NCBI RefSeq assembly: GCF_002775205.1
Contig: NC_036443.1
Coordinates: 30,319,717-30,383,716, forward strand
From: Xiphophorus maculatus
Taxonomy: Eukaryota; Chordata; Actinopteri; Cyprinodontiformes; Poeciliidae
Reading direction: 5' to 3'
DNA length: 64,000 nucleotides
This document shows, one piece after another, positions 14,701-35,461 of the stretch; within the stretch, counting starts at the first letter, position 1, and every line of letters begins with the position of its first letter. A program made the position numbers and the translations under genes. The notes below the pieces were generated by a model. It saw nothing but the letters and a program-made list of their open reading frames with translations. It ran no database searches and had not been told where the DNA came from.

Positions 14701-17053
14701 TGCCCCAGACATTTTTTGTTGGTTATTTCTTTATAAATTAGCATTTTATTTGAATTTATCTACTGTACTTGGTATTTTTATTACATCATATACTTAAACC
14801 ATCAAGTGACATCTCAACTGTTTGGTAGAGATCAATATTTTAAAAACCACAGGGTCTGTTGGAAAATTTTTTTTTGATTGTGTATACGAGTCACCCTAGG
14901 GTAAAAGAAATGCAAAGAAAAAAATTTTCACAGGTTTTTTTCTTGGTGTGGTTGTTAAAGGGTTAATGCTTGTTATAGCGCTTTAGCATTAGCAGAGCTA
15001 ATATTTATGATTAGCACAGCTAGCTTATTAGTTAGCAGTGCCCACTGCTGGTGAAAAACATATGAAGTTAAGTTTTTTCCAACATGTTTACTGTTTTGTT
15101 TTGATTTTTTTCTGACATAAATCCCTCCAGGCAGAGACACGAGGAGTTTGGTGACGTAAGGAAAGTCATCACTGATGAATTTGTGCGTCAGAGGTAAGGC
15201 TGCAGCTGCAGCTGCGGGTTTTTTAGCGAAAGGTTCTTCGCCTCGGTATCGTCACCCAAACAGACCCAGCTGTTGGTTCAGCCTCCAACCGAGAGGTCGT
15301 CGGTTCGAGTCCAGCTCGGGTCACAGCTTGGTGTGTTCAGAGCCAGTTTCTGTCAGACCATAGACTCTGGTTTATGCCACACCACAGATTAACAGCAGTG
15401 TGAGAGCAGGCGGCTCCTGCAGCCCAGGGGCCGGCCAGCATTCCCACTGCAAACATCACGATGCAGCCTGGACCAAAGTTACCACAGTTCACTAAAACTA
15501 ACAAAATAACTGAAACGGAGAAAACATTTTTGATAAAACTGGAACTATAACTATGTTTCTGAAACTAAGCATAATGTAATTATGGATATAATATTTCTTT
15601 ATATATATAAACTATTTTTTCACACAAGCAGTTTGTAAATTACGGCGCTCCACTTATTCTAGCAAAGTGGCAACGGAAAAGTTGGGAGGAAACAACCAAT
15701 AATATTTTAATGAATTTTAAAAAATTATTTCTCTTGTTGAGGATTCATCACCCAACCAATGCCAACATAACAATACTGTGACCTTTTTGGATTCTGCACC
15801 TAAAATTAACTAAACTACTACTATAACTAATAAAAACTAAACAATATTGACTAATAATAACTAACAAATACACTCTACAGAATTATTAAAACTAACAAAA
15901 TAAAAGTAAATTATAATAAAAAACTCAAAGCTACCATAACTGATCCGGACTTCCTGTCGTTGCAGCCCAGAACAGATAGGTGGCGCTGCAAGTCGGCTGG
16001 TTTCTGATTAGTTGTTACGTTTTTCTGTATGATGTAATAAATCCGTCATGAACTCACAGTTTCCTGTTTGCAGGTACTTGGAGTACGTTCGGGTCCCGCA
16101 CACAGAACCGGTGGAGTACGAGTTTCGCTGGGGTCAGCGGTCCGACATGGAGGTGTCCAAAGCCCAGATCCTGGAGTTCATGGGTCAGGTGAGGGTTCTG
16201 CTTCCGATTCATTTACTGATCAATTAATCTGACGATTTATTGGATGAAAAACTGGAAAATGCTGCTTTTGTACAATATTATAAAAACACAAAGATGCACA
16301 AAAACAAATAATTCAGTTCTGTTTTAAATAAGAAAATAAACATTTTGTTGCCCAAGATCCCATAACAGTAATCCAGGAGAGAAGAAATGATTTTACCTCC
16401 CGCTGCTCATCAATCTGCAGTAAAAGCCTAAACTATCTATGCTGGGATTAAAGCCAAAACACACTGGGAGTGAAAAAGTGTCAAATAATCTGGACTCTGT
16501 TTATGTTTGCTTTATTTGGACCAACGCTGGAAAGTTCTTCTGCATTTTAGACACTTTTTATTTTCACAAAATTAAACATCAAAACAATCCCAAAGATCTG
16601 ATAATCCTTTGGGATTAACTGATTAGTAATTGGAAAGCAGAATGTACATGAAACAGTTGTATGCTCTGAGTGTTGTTCTTTCCGTAAATGGCCTTTTTCT
16701 TTTCGTCTGTAAATTAGTTGACAATTATTTTTTTATTTTTTCCAGTTATTTATTTCTTACATTGTGTGTGAATTGTGAGACAGTTATTTTTTGTTTTTAA
16801 GCTTATGCACCGACTGATGGCATTTTTTAAATTTTGTTGTTCTTGTGGCAATGACAATAAAGATTTATCTTATTAGATTAATCTGAATTAATTCTGTTTT
16901 ACTCTGACAGGATTTAATCCAGAATGTTCTCTCACTGGTTATTCTGGTTTGTCTCAGCTTCTTGAGCAGGATCCGCAGAGCTGGACTCAACAGTACCGAG
17001 AAGCTCACTCCACTGCCAGCTCCAGCCAGGCCAGCAGCAGCAACCACAGATAA
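8711..17053 (+). CDS. nsmce3: MAGE-domain protein NSE3, subunit of the SMC5/6 complex
   Basis: NSE3 binds NSE1 and NSE4 and helps the SMC5/6 complex act on DNA during repair; its MAGE domain is two tandem winged helices. Ten coding exons join in phase: 8711-8761, 9707-9826, 10259-10322, 10840-10919, 10994-11091, 11175-11254, 12082-12124, 15131-15193, 16074-16188 and 16958-17053, giving 269 aa. Residues 1-57 are polar and variable; the MAGE homology domain follows. Diagnostic stretches are QKKIPVRRADLVKHVI, the hydrophobic MGLLFVILSVIFMKGG, VITDEFVRQRYLEYVRVPHT and EYEFRWGQR. The C-terminus is a Ser-rich tail. Most fish have one MAGE gene, which keeps introns, whereas human NSMCE3 is intronless. 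Family assignment is very secure; the name nsmce3 rather than a maged-type label follows the fish convention. Confidence 0.92.
10013..10215. repeat. Dispersed teleost repeat in nsmce3 intron 2
   Basis: It opens with 'ccattttcttccgctttatc' and 'ggggtcgggtcgtgg', then runs through 'ttgttccagctcctccgg' and 'agtccctccaggcgtcctg', all familiar from repeated fish DNA. It is GC-rich against an AT-rich intron and has no meaningful frame. Probably related to the repeat at 150-361. Confidence 0.6.
11255..12081 (+). other. nsmce3 intron 6, no gene seen
   Basis: This 827-base intron contains a (TTA)n run at about 12019-12043 and otherwise AT-rich unique-looking sequence. No exon or mobile element is recognised. 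Confidence 0.5.
12570..12785. repeat. Dispersed element, copy 1 (second copy near 41640-42160)
   Basis: Shared words in both places are 'gggttgctagg(c/a)aa', 'ttttccagacaccaaaaa', 'gaacttattac' and a right end with 'tttgcat...cccctttaa'. It sits in nsmce3 intron 7. The family looks like a small non-autonomous DNA element, but termini are not resolved. Confidence 0.45.
13500..14225 (+). pseudogene. Internally deleted piggyBac-like (PGBD) transposase relic
   Basis: The plus strand reads an acidic N-terminal segment rich in Asp and Glu (13530-13624, ended by a stop), a basic linker, and then an open stretch at 13830-14108 with FQYFKMLFTDEMIEYI and the ending RRRFQLLRRYIHL, typical of the N-terminal part of the DDE_Tnp_1_7 family. 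Directly after the stop, 14114-14221 reads a Cys-rich module with CSLCPKG and CEKCNVFLC spacing that matches the family's C-terminal zinc-binding domain. The whole catalytic core with its acidic residues is missing, so this is a dead deletion derivative. It lies inside nsmce3 intron 7. Element ends are not certain; a TTAA at about 14962 could mark the right end. Confidence 0.8.
14226..15130 (+). other. Remainder of nsmce3 intron 7
   Basis: AT-rich sequence, part of it possibly the non-coding 3' portion of the piggyBac relic (up to the candidate TTAA at about 14962). No exon or other recognised element. Confidence 0.4.
15220..15350 (+). repeat. tRNA-derived SINE-like fragment
   Basis: The sequence around 15275-15330 contains 'ccgagaggtcgtcggttcga' and a perfect B-box-like GGTTCGAGTCC at 15302-15312. 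The pattern resembles repeated fish SINE or tRNA-like heads rather than an intact tRNA, since no cloverleaf can be folded around it. It lies in nsmce3 intron 8. Confidence 0.4.
16740..16878 (+). repeat. Non-LTR-like 3' tail
   Basis: The stretch ends in 'tggcaatgacaataaagat', a tail word shared in reverse orientation with 37660-37700 ('ctttattgtcattgca'). Such tails are common to truncated LINE or SINE copies in fish. It lies just before nsmce3 exon 10. Confidence 0.4.
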
Positions 17054-20000
17054 CCTGCTTACTTTGACTAGGCCTCTTCCACAATTTAAAACTGAACTCT
17101 CTGTTCCAGATTTGTTTTTAATTAGGTCAACATGCAACATTTCATTTAGTCAGTACTTCAACCGTTTGTTTTTATTGTACAGAGTAATGAATTTGCAATG
17201 TGTCATTAAAAAGTTGTTGTTGAATAATACGGCGTGTGAGTTCAACTGCAAATAACGTCGGTCCAAAAAAGCACCAGAGAGATGGAAAGACAGATGGCAT
17301 GTCTGAGACATTTAGGAAACGTAGAAGGTCTGACGCTCACCGTGATGAACTGGGCCATGATTACTGGTTTCCAACAATACAAGGACAATTTAGAGAAATA
17401 AGATGATTTCAAGCACATCTGCTCATTTTTGAAGTGTAACTAAAACCTAAATCTACTTTATTTACTGATAAACTAAAATGGTCCTTAAGATTGTCTTTAT
17501 GTTTCAGGGCAAATACTTTCATTTTTGTATAAATTTAGTTACACTTTAACGAGACCCAGCTACGTCTGAGCAGATGGTTTATAGTTTTTGATAAAGTGAA
17601 CCATTTCAGTAAATGTAACACTTTAAATAAATTAGCATATTCTAATAAAACAACAATAATCTAACAAAGTGCAACGTTACCCAGGGAACCTGCTGGAACG
17701 CTCTTTAGAAAAACAAATAGTTCAGAGATGATGTTTATTCAGGCACCTGATTTTAACCAGACGGTTACAACACAGATTACACAACAAATACACTTAATGT
17801 TTCACAATGTTTCATTTTTAAAGACCTGGATTAAAAAGAATTACAGTGACAGAGATGGTCCGAGATGGTTCTGGTTAATCTGGAAACCACACAGATTAAC
17901 TTTCAGTTTACATGAATGCTGCGGCAGCTTTGCAACCGTCTAAAACGGTTTTAAAAGTGCACTTGTGCAACAAAACAGATTTCCAGTAAATTAGGAAACA
18001 GTTTATGCAAATGGATGCTGTTTGTAAAGTTACTGTGAAAATTTACAGCTATAGTTTTATTTAGCCTTTCATCTGGGTGTTTATTTTTCATATATTCATT
18101 TTATTCCTACCTTAATAAATGTTAGAGTCCCAAAATAAATATTTATTTTTCCCCAACTAAATATTTAGCTATGAAATTAAATAGGAAGCTTCCTAAAAAT
18201 GTTTAGGAAGCAAAACATTTTGTTCTGAACTAAATGTTTCAGTCTGAGTTCAATATAAATATTTAGCAAGCAAACCAAATACATATGCAGTTAGCTACTT
18301 AGCTAGCTACTTAGTTAGCAAAATAAACACTCAGGTTACTAAGTATTTGGTAAGCAAGTTAAATACAAAGCTTGCTTACTAAAAATTTAGTTTGACAAAT
18401 AAATATTTAATATTCAAATAAATGTTTAGTTTGGAAATTAATTTAGTTAGCAAAATATATTGAATTTGGAGCTTGTGAATTAAATATGTAGTTTGGAAGT
18501 CTGACATTTATAACTGTAGGAATAACTTGGTGAAAATATGACTTTGGAAAACATCCACAGAAGCTAAACACAGAAAATTATTGCTGTTAATTGTTTTACT
18601 GTGTAACTTTAGAAACAGCACCCTAAACGCGTTGTCAGATCAAAGAGAAACACTGTCATAGTTATCATAATTTTGGCTTTCAAAGCAATAATTATGAGAT
18701 AAAAAGTCAGAATTTCTTTTTAAGGTGGAAAAAATGCAGATTGTCGACCTCATCCTCCATTTCACATTTTACATGATTAGTAAAGGATGAGAGCTTGAAA
18801 AAGTAAAAATCAAAAGTAACATGGCTCATATTGTTCAAACAGTACTCAGCTATTAAAAAAATCATATATCATCACAGATACAGTTAATTCCCACAGGAAT
18901 TCTTCACAAGAGTTTGTATAAAAAATGTAAATAATGAATGGAGGTACCATGTGAAGCACGGTGGTGGCAGATGGGCCTGAGGGTTTGGTAAACAGAAGGA
19001 ATGTTGGATGGTGTTAAAACAGGCAGAGGCCCACATTTCCACTGGATTCAGATAATTTAACAGCTAAAAAACCCTCAGTGTAGAAAAATGAGGCTGCGAC
19101 GCCATCTAGCGGCGCATGGCTGTACTGAACATGATGAGAATACTTATGCGCGGTATTATTTGCATTTTTGATGCCTTTGAGAACCTTCATAGACATCCTT
19201 CTTCCGGCTCATAATATTATGAATCAGGAAATTAATAGTTTTTAAAGGCACAGCGTAAACAAACAGAATGATTTGTCCCTTCTGGGCTACTGTAGACCTG
19301 GTGTCCTTAAAAACGAACGTCTTATCTTGAGCTAAAACTGAGCGAAGGTTATAACAAATTGTTTATGATCTGGATATTTTATGTGTAACTGAATGTCAAC
19401 ACATGAAGGTTTTAGGAATGTGGACGGAAAGTTTAAAGCTTCCAGCTGAGAGACTCCGCCGTGACGTCAGATAATTGGTCCTTCAGCGGCGCTTCAGGGC
19501 CTTTGTAAATAAAACAAACTATTATATTTTAGCCGAAAATACCCCCCCAAAAAACAACTTAGACATTTTTAGATTCATCTCAGAAATCTTATAGAAAAAA
19601 TTTAATTTCTGAGTTTGAAAAATCGAAAATGTTTACTTCTGGACATTTCTGGACTTTCCAGCTTCGATGGGTGGCTAGCAAGGGTCTGTTAGCAGCTAGC
19701 TAGTGGTAGCCTAAACCGCAATGATGTGCGCGCGACTCAAACATATTTTGTTAAATAGCTCTGCCACGACAAATTGTAAGACCTGTGATAAATGTACTTA
19801 GGACCAACTTACCGTACATGTTTTAATGAACTGAAGACATTATAGGATGCGCTGACACCCTAGTAAACAGAATAAAATATTTTAGTGTCTTAGCTAGCAG
19901 ATAAGCTACATTAGCTCAGCTAATTTAGCTAGTACTACAGTAAATATCGCTTATATTTATCTCAGTATCACGTAGAGATGGGTAGAGTACTCAAAAACTG

Positions 20001-20619
20001 TAATTAATCAAATAATAGTTGCAATGTACTTATATTGTTGCAGATAGGAACTCAAGAACTAGTTCTAAGCTTGTGGCTTGTTTACTGTTGTCATAGCAAC
20101 TGCCTACCAACATGGCTGTCAGTTACAAAGTTCTTGGAAATGTGATGGTAGCTGAACTTAAATTCAGGTGGTGACTTTGTTTTGTTCTATACTGTGAATA
20201 CGGTTTGTTAATGTCTCTGCTGAGCTGAATAATGTGCAGATGAGGGAATGAAGCCCTTTGCGTAAATCAATGAACATCACTTTTGAAATCTAAAACTACC
20301 ACTAAAACATGGCGGCACGGCATCTCCTCTATTATTGCTGAAATTACAAGAGTTGAAGGAACAGCACAGGATGAAGTGATGCAGTGTGAAACAGATTAAT
20401 GACTGGTGAACAGTCCTGAAGGTCGTTTTCAGTTCTTCACTTTTTAGCAGTTGTTTTCAACCTGGACCCTTCTAGATAAAGTGCACTAACAGTGGAATTA
20501 AGATGCTGTTGAAAAAACGTTCATTATCTGTAAGCTCTCAGTTTTCTAAAAACAAGGATTACATAAATTAAAATAAGACTTCTCCTCTGGACGTGACGGA
20601 CGTTGAGCTGAGGCGTCCT
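17054..20619. other. Spacer between the convergent genes nsmce3 and pfkfb1
   Basis: No gene is supported in this 3.6 kb. An ATTAAA at about 17204 could polyadenylate nsmce3. A palindrome-rich AT array occupies about 18110-18500 and a short stretch of the second array family lies at 19560-19640. Otherwise it is AT-rich with short shared words such as 'tggtggcag'. Confidence 0.5.
18110..18500. repeat. Palindromic AT array (TAAATATTTA family), copy 1
   Basis: Repeated variants of AACTAAATATTTAGC spaced 20-35 bases apart by short words built from 'gcta', 'aact' and 'agtt'. It is degenerate and not a strict tandem repeat. The same vocabulary recurs at 24830-25500, 26270-26655, 31105-31335, 37260-37660 and 40845-40985. 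Confidence 0.75.
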
Positions 20620-30104
<9,485 letters not shown>

Positions 30105-30111
30105 GACTCCG

Positions 30112-30112
<1 letters not shown>

Positions 30113-30142
<30 letters not shown>
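30113..30142. repeat. (CA)n repeat just upstream of the pfkfb1 start codon
   Basis: An uninterrupted dinucleotide repeat of about 15 units, read as (CA)n on the gene strand. It ends about 8 bases before the ATG at 30104, so it would lie in the 5' UTR or core promoter. Confidence 0.9.
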
Positions 30143-30145
<3 letters not shown>

Positions 30146-31100
30146 CTTGATGTCGTCTCAGAGTCGGTGTGTGTTTGACAGCAGGGAGCTTCCCAGTTAA
30201 ACGTGCAGTTTGAACTTTCTCACAATGTGGGAGGAGCTACCTGTTTGCTTCGTTGTGATTGGTCGGTTCGTCTGTTTGTCACAGAATAACGTCCAGTCAG
30301 CACAAAGCTACACTTTGACCTGGAATACAGGAAGTTCTGTGGGAATCCTGATGGGCCGACAGCAGGAAGCTCCACGTGCTTTTTGAAAATAAGGCTGAAT
30401 CGATCAATCGTGACTAATTGATTATTGAAATAACCACCAACTAACCCAGTAATCGATTAATCGTTGACAGACTCAGAAAAAAGGCCATTTGCTGGAAGAA
30501 TAACACACTTTGTGGAGTAATTCAGCCAAAACTGTACATAAAATATAATATTCTTACTGGGATCCAAATACAGAAACTAATCTAGTAACATAACACAGAT
30601 GAGCAGAAAAGCTGTTTGACTGTTTCTGTGACTCTGAATAATTGCAGTGTTTGTCTCTTTTCTCCAACATTTCCGTGGGGAATAATAATCCTTCTTTCAA
30701 ACACTGTGAGAGAAAAAATTATTCAAAGAGACAAGAAACGTCAATACTTACATGTGGAGGAACCAAATGTCAAAGTGGAAAATCACTGGGATTTGCTAAC
30801 TGCTGTTGTCAGAGACCAGGCTAATCGCTATTAGTGTTTTTCTCTAGATAAAAGCCAAAGAAACATTTTTAAATCAATGTGGCCTGTCCACTTTGATGGC
30901 AGAATCAATCTTTCATTTATGTAGACAAAATCTTCCCTGGCAAATGAAAACAACCAGCTCCTGTATACGGTACACCTGAAATGCCGAAAACCAAAAGGTG
31001 CCAAGAAAACTACGAGGTGCCATGACACTTAAAAATTACCCGCAATAATTTGGGTTATTTAGCCTTTAATAAAAGAAAAAAAATAGGGATTAATTTTTCA
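30143..31100. other. pfkfb1 upstream flank, no gene seen
   Basis: Candidate proximal promoter on the minus strand, with a CCAAT-box-like inverse (attggtcgg) at about 30259. The stretch 30385-30480 has 'aatcgattaatcgttgacag' wording typical of hAT-like fish relics. No exon is supported. Confidence 0.4.
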
Positions 31101-31104
31101 CAAT

Positions 31105-31335
31105 GTTGGTCATCCATATAAATATTTAGTTAGCAAGCTAAATATTTATCCTCAAGTTAAATAGCTCTGAGCTACATATTGAGCTTCAAACTAATTATTT
31201 CGCTTGCTAACAAAAAATTTTCAAGCTACATAATTAGCTTCAAAACAAAAATTCACTTAGCTTGACAAACAGTTAACTAAATATATAGCTCAGAGCTATT
31301 TAGTTTGGAGCTAAATATTTTAATTGGACTTGTTG
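31105..31335. repeat. Palindromic AT array (TAAATATTTA family), copy 4
   Basis: Shorter array with 'gctaaatatttatcctcaag' and 'agctcagagctatttag' words, in the pfkfb1-l1cam spacer. Confidence 0.7.
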
Positions 31336-31539
31336 GAAACTGAGTGAATAACATGATGAAAACTTTACACTCGTTAGAAAACTCTTTAGACTTTTTTCTG
31401 GGATCAGTTCTAACGGAGGCGTTTTTGTTTTACCAGAAGATTCTTCCCAGTAGAACAAATCAAAATGCCAAACAATAACTTTTGTGTTGCAGCTTCATCT
31501 TTTTTCTTCTTCTTCTCCTCTGAGGATTTTAAAGCGGCT

Positions 31540-32235
31540 TGTTGTTGTTCCTCCATGTGGGGGCGGCGCGGCGGCGCGGCGCGGAGCGCGGCGCGGCGCG
31601 GGACGGCGCGGGGCGGGGCGTCTTGTTTATCGGCTCACATGACGCTGAAGCCCCGCGATAACCTTACAATGACTCTTCCTTCATGATGACATCAGACCCC
31701 TGGACTGTCACCACGCGCGAGCCGCGGGTTGTTCCGGTGAAACAGCTCGAGACTCCAACCAAAATAATAAACAAAGAAAGACCCGAGCATCTTCAGCTCA
31801 ATAGTGGATCTTTGATCAGTTTGAGTCACAAGGTCGCGCGCGGAGGATTTCACCTCTCGAATGAATAAATGAATGAATGAATGAATGAAAACAGCCTGAG
31901 CGGGAACCACGCAGCAGGTCGGCGCTGATTACCGTGCGGACGCTGGAAGCGGAGCATCCTTCCCGGGTCTCGGTTCCGTCCTGCGGAGCCTCGGAACACG
32001 GAGCGCCGTCAGTTATGACACCATGTGTGCACCAAGCATGAACGCTGGCCGTGGGCCCGCCCACTCCACGGCCACGGAAGCAGCGACCCGGCCGATGATT
32101 GACTATCCTACCGGAATATCCTCCTCCTCCTGCGGTGCTTCCAGACTGAAACCTCCAGACTTCACCTCCTCCACCAGGGAGCCGCGTCATGTGAGCATCA
32201 CGTCCCACTGCGACGGCGGGAATAATAAATAAAAA
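31540..32235. promoter_or_regulatory. CpG-rich island in the pfkfb1-l1cam spacer
   Basis: Bases 31557-31620 are almost pure G and C with many CpG, and CpG-rich sequence continues to about 32225. It is the most GC-rich segment outside exons. It could be a distal pfkfb1 promoter (1.5-2 kb upstream of the ATG) or a promoter of an unrecognised transcript. No protein with family resemblance is seen. A (GAAT)n run lies inside at about 31859-31889. Confidence 0.45.
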
Positions 32236-32254
32236 GAATAACTTTCTGCCTAAA

Positions 32255-33240
32255 ACCCCTCAAATTTGGAGATTAATCTCAGAAATTTTCTAGAAAACAC
32301 TTAGAAATTTCAGTTTCAACAATCCAACATTTGCAAGAAAAGAGAAATTTTGAGATTAATGTTAATAAAAAAAAACACTGAAATTTTTGAGTTCAAAAAG
32401 TCAAAATGTGCAGGGAATAAAACTCTATTTTTGACAAATTTTCTAGACAAATCAAAGATTTCTGAGTATAAAATGGAAATAAACAGAATTTTTTAGAATA
32501 ATCAGACATTTTCTAGAAAACAGAAAATTTCTGGGCTTCAAATGTCAACATTTTGCAAAAACATAAAACAATTAGATAAATGTTTTCTAAAAAAAAAAAC
32601 ATTGAAATTTTTGTTTTCCATTAGATAAAAAATTTTGGGGGAAAAAATCTTAAATTTTGAGATTAATATTAGAAATTTTCTAGAACAATCAAATATTTCT
32701 GATTATGAAATGTAAGTAAATTTGTGGGAAAGAATTTAGAAATTTCAGTTCCAAAAGTCAAAAATTTTAAGAAAAAAAATTCACACATTTTGAGATTGAT
32801 CTCAGAAAATCTTGAAAAATTTCTGAACACAAAAAAAAACCATTTAAAAACCCCAGAACTTTCAAGAATATTCTTGAAAGTTCTAAAACCCCGTAAAGAT
32901 TTCTTCGTATGCAGCGTCAAAAAATTGTGAGAAAAAACAAAAATTTTGAGATTAATCTCGGAAATTTTCTAAGTTTTCTGAGTATGAAGCATAAATACAT
33001 TTGCAGGAGAAATAACTCATAACGTTTTAGATTAACCGGAGAAATATTCTAGAAAAATCTCAGAAATGTCTCAAGTTCCAGTAATCAAAAATTTGCAAAG
33101 AAAAAACTAAAAAAATTTTTAGATTCATCTAAGAAATGTTCTACAAATCTTGAAAATTTCTGAGTTTGAAAAGTCATGCAGGAAAATAATCAAAGACTTT
33201 TAGATCAATCTCAGAAATAAAAAAAGAGGAAATTTTCTAA
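32255..33240. repeat. AT array of the GAGATTAATCTC family, copy 2
   Basis: About 1 kb of degenerate units of 60-90 bases. Recurrent words are the palindrome GAGATTAATCTC, AGAAATTTTCTAGAAAA and 'tttctgagtttcaaaagtca'. Open frames here are compositional. Confidence 0.75.
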
Positions 33241-33689
33241 AGTTGAAAATGTTCAATTATTTTTTTTTCTAGAGCGTTTTGCCATAAATTTCCTCCTGTT
33301 TCCGTCTGTAATGGCGGCGCCGTACGCAAACAGAACCCAGAGCCGTTGTTCAGTAAATGCGTTGCCATGTTTATTATTCGGTGACAGTCTGAGGTTAGTT
33401 GCCAGCTTACATACAGCGCACAATGCAACAAGCTAGTTAGTTAGCACATCTCAGTATTGCAGCGATTTTTCCTCCTGCCGTCAAATTTCCTCTCCGTCCG
33501 GTCCGGTCCGGTCCGAGTCCCGCCGAGGGTTCCCGGTTCCGGCTGGTTCTGGATGGAACCAGGAGAGCCGGAACATCTGAGCTGCTTCATCACAAAACAT
33601 CTGCAAACCTCAGGGACTTAAATCCGTTAAAAACTCTCTGCTCCGGTACCAACGGCAGCGCAGGGCCATCGGAGAAAGGAAAAGAAAGG
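33241..33689. other. Non-array segment, possible distal l1cam 3' end
   Basis: A more GC-rich block between two AT arrays, with a CCGGT tandem near 33497-33515 and a minus-strand AATAAT/AATAAA signal at about 33370-33375. It could hold the end of a long l1cam 3' UTR; a nearer AATAAA lies at about 34486. No gene is supported. Confidence 0.3.
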
Positions 33690-34190
33690 AGTAAATTTCT
33701 GTCAAAAAATCTCAGAAAGTTTCTATAAAAACAAACAAAAGACTAAAATTTACAACTTATGAAACTCAGAAATTTCCCCTAAAAATTTCAGAAAAAGCAA
33801 GGAAATTTGTGAGCTCCAAAAAACCTGATGGAAAATAAAATTGAGATTAATCTCAGACATTTTCTAGAAATTTTTATTCTCAGTTTCAAACAGTGAAAAC
33901 TTTGGACATTTGAAACTCAGAAATTTTCTTGTTTTTTTTCTCTAGATTTTTCTAAGATTAATCTCAAAATTTCTCAGTTTTTTCTATCAAGTTTTTGATT
34001 TTTCAAACTCAGAAATTTCTGCTTTTCTCAAAACTTTCTGAGAGTAATTCAAAATTTTACATTTGTTTTTGACTTCTCAAAGTAAGACATTTTCTTGTTT
34101 CTTCTCAAATTTTGTAGTTTTTTGTAAACACTTTTTGACTCAAAGATTTGAGATTAATCTCAAAATTTCTGAGATTTTTTGGCAGACATT
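33690..34190. repeat. AT array of the GAGATTAATCTC family, copy 3
   Basis: The same words as 32255-33240 but read in both orientations: 'ttgagattaatctcag' early and 'gattaatctcaaaatttct' later. This suggests an inverted junction inside the array. Confidence 0.7.
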
Positions 34191-35125
34191 TACTCCATTT
34201 TTCTACGTCCGGCGCCATTTGAACGTCACGTTTAATAATCTGTATTTCTGCTGCGTCTCTAAGCTCTACAGGAAACAGGAAGAGGGTTGAATCTCCTAAT
34301 TTTCTTCTCTACAGGATCTGGAGCTACTGAGTGACACGAGGGGAAAGGTCAGCAGCAGACAGTGGGTGGGAGGTCTGGACGTTACAAACGCTCAAAATCA
34401 AACACGTCAATAGATAATAAAAACAATTTGGTCATTTTATAAAACAAGCTGTATAAAGTAACAAAAAGAGACAATCTTAAGGTTTTATTTACATTCAGAG
34501 AAGGAAAACGTGAGATTCTCTTTCTGCCTGCATAATAATTTTCCCGCCTCTGCATAGGAAGCTGCGAGCTTTTTGCAACTAAAAATCACTGCAGTCACTT
34601 AAAACTGGCGCCATCTGGTGGCCAAAGGGACTAACTACCTTTTATTACAGTTCGGTTAAACTTTTCCCTTTAAAAACTGAGGCACGCTGAAAATGTGTGA
34701 AATTGAACATTATATTGTGGGATTTATACTTTATTCTGATTACATGGTTTAGTCGCGCACTGAAGCTGCACAGAGAAGCAGAGGTTAGTACCGATTTATC
34801 CTCTCAAAACCAAAGTGTGCATCGTTCCCAGTTCGCTCATGAAGAAATTTAAATGTTTATATAAAAAAAGTGACGATGTTTGAGTAAAAATGGATGAAAA
34901 AACGGAATGAGGCTGAAATATTCATGGGAAATTCAGCTAAATGCGAATATTTGTCCTGTAATGCTCCCAGCTGCGCCAGTTTTCGCTTTTTAACGGTGAA
35001 GGAGAAATTTGAAGCCGTTATAATATTGTGACAGAGCGATAATAATATGATTCTGTGAGCTCAACAGTACAAAGCTGCTAACTCCAAGCTTTACAGCAAC
35101 GGTTAAAAATACGGCAGTGAAGATT
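34191..35125. other. Spacer, no gene seen
   Basis: No reading frame with family resemblance. This may be l1cam 3' UTR on the minus strand; a candidate AATAAA lies at about 34486. Confidence 0.35.
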
Positions 35126-35461
35126 CACTGCAAAAACACAAAATAATACCAAGTGTTCATAGTCCAGTTGTAGTGCAAATAGATTAATACACTTTAATTA
35201 AGACAAAACTAACATGAAAATAACTTATCAGCAAGATTTGAAGCTTATTTTAACTAAGTAATTCCTTAATATGAAAAAATACTGGTTCAATTTACCTGGA
35301 ACTAGAACTTTTTCATCATTATTAAGGAATTATGTACTTAAAATAAGTTTCTAATCTTGCTGATAAGATGATTTTAAATTAGTTTTGTCTCAGTGTATTA
35401 ATTTATCTGCACTACAAACTGGACTATAAACTCTTGGTATTATTTTGTGTTTTTGCAGAGT
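35126..35461. mobile_element. Small inverted-repeat DNA element (ACTGCAAAAACACAAAAT family)
   Basis: The left end, CACTGCAAAAACACAAAATA, and the right end, ATTTTGTGTTTTTGCAGAG, are inverted copies, and the inner arms also pair ('cttatcagcaagattt' against 'taatcttgctgataag'). The whole element is a roughly 335-bp imperfect palindrome with no coding capacity. A partial copy starts at about 41811. It lies 240 bp beyond the l1cam stop codon and so probably within the l1cam 3' UTR. Confidence 0.75.

Noticed and set aside
15270-15345. A tRNA gene, because of a perfect B-box-like GGTTCGAGTCC.
   Set aside because: No acceptor stem, D arm or anticodon arm can be placed around it; it fits a SINE-like or repeated tRNA-like fragment.
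18940-18985. Tc1/mariner transposase relic from the words 'catgtgaagcacggtggtgg'.
   Set aside because: Only about 25 bases resemble Tc1; there is no flanking transposase or inverted repeat.
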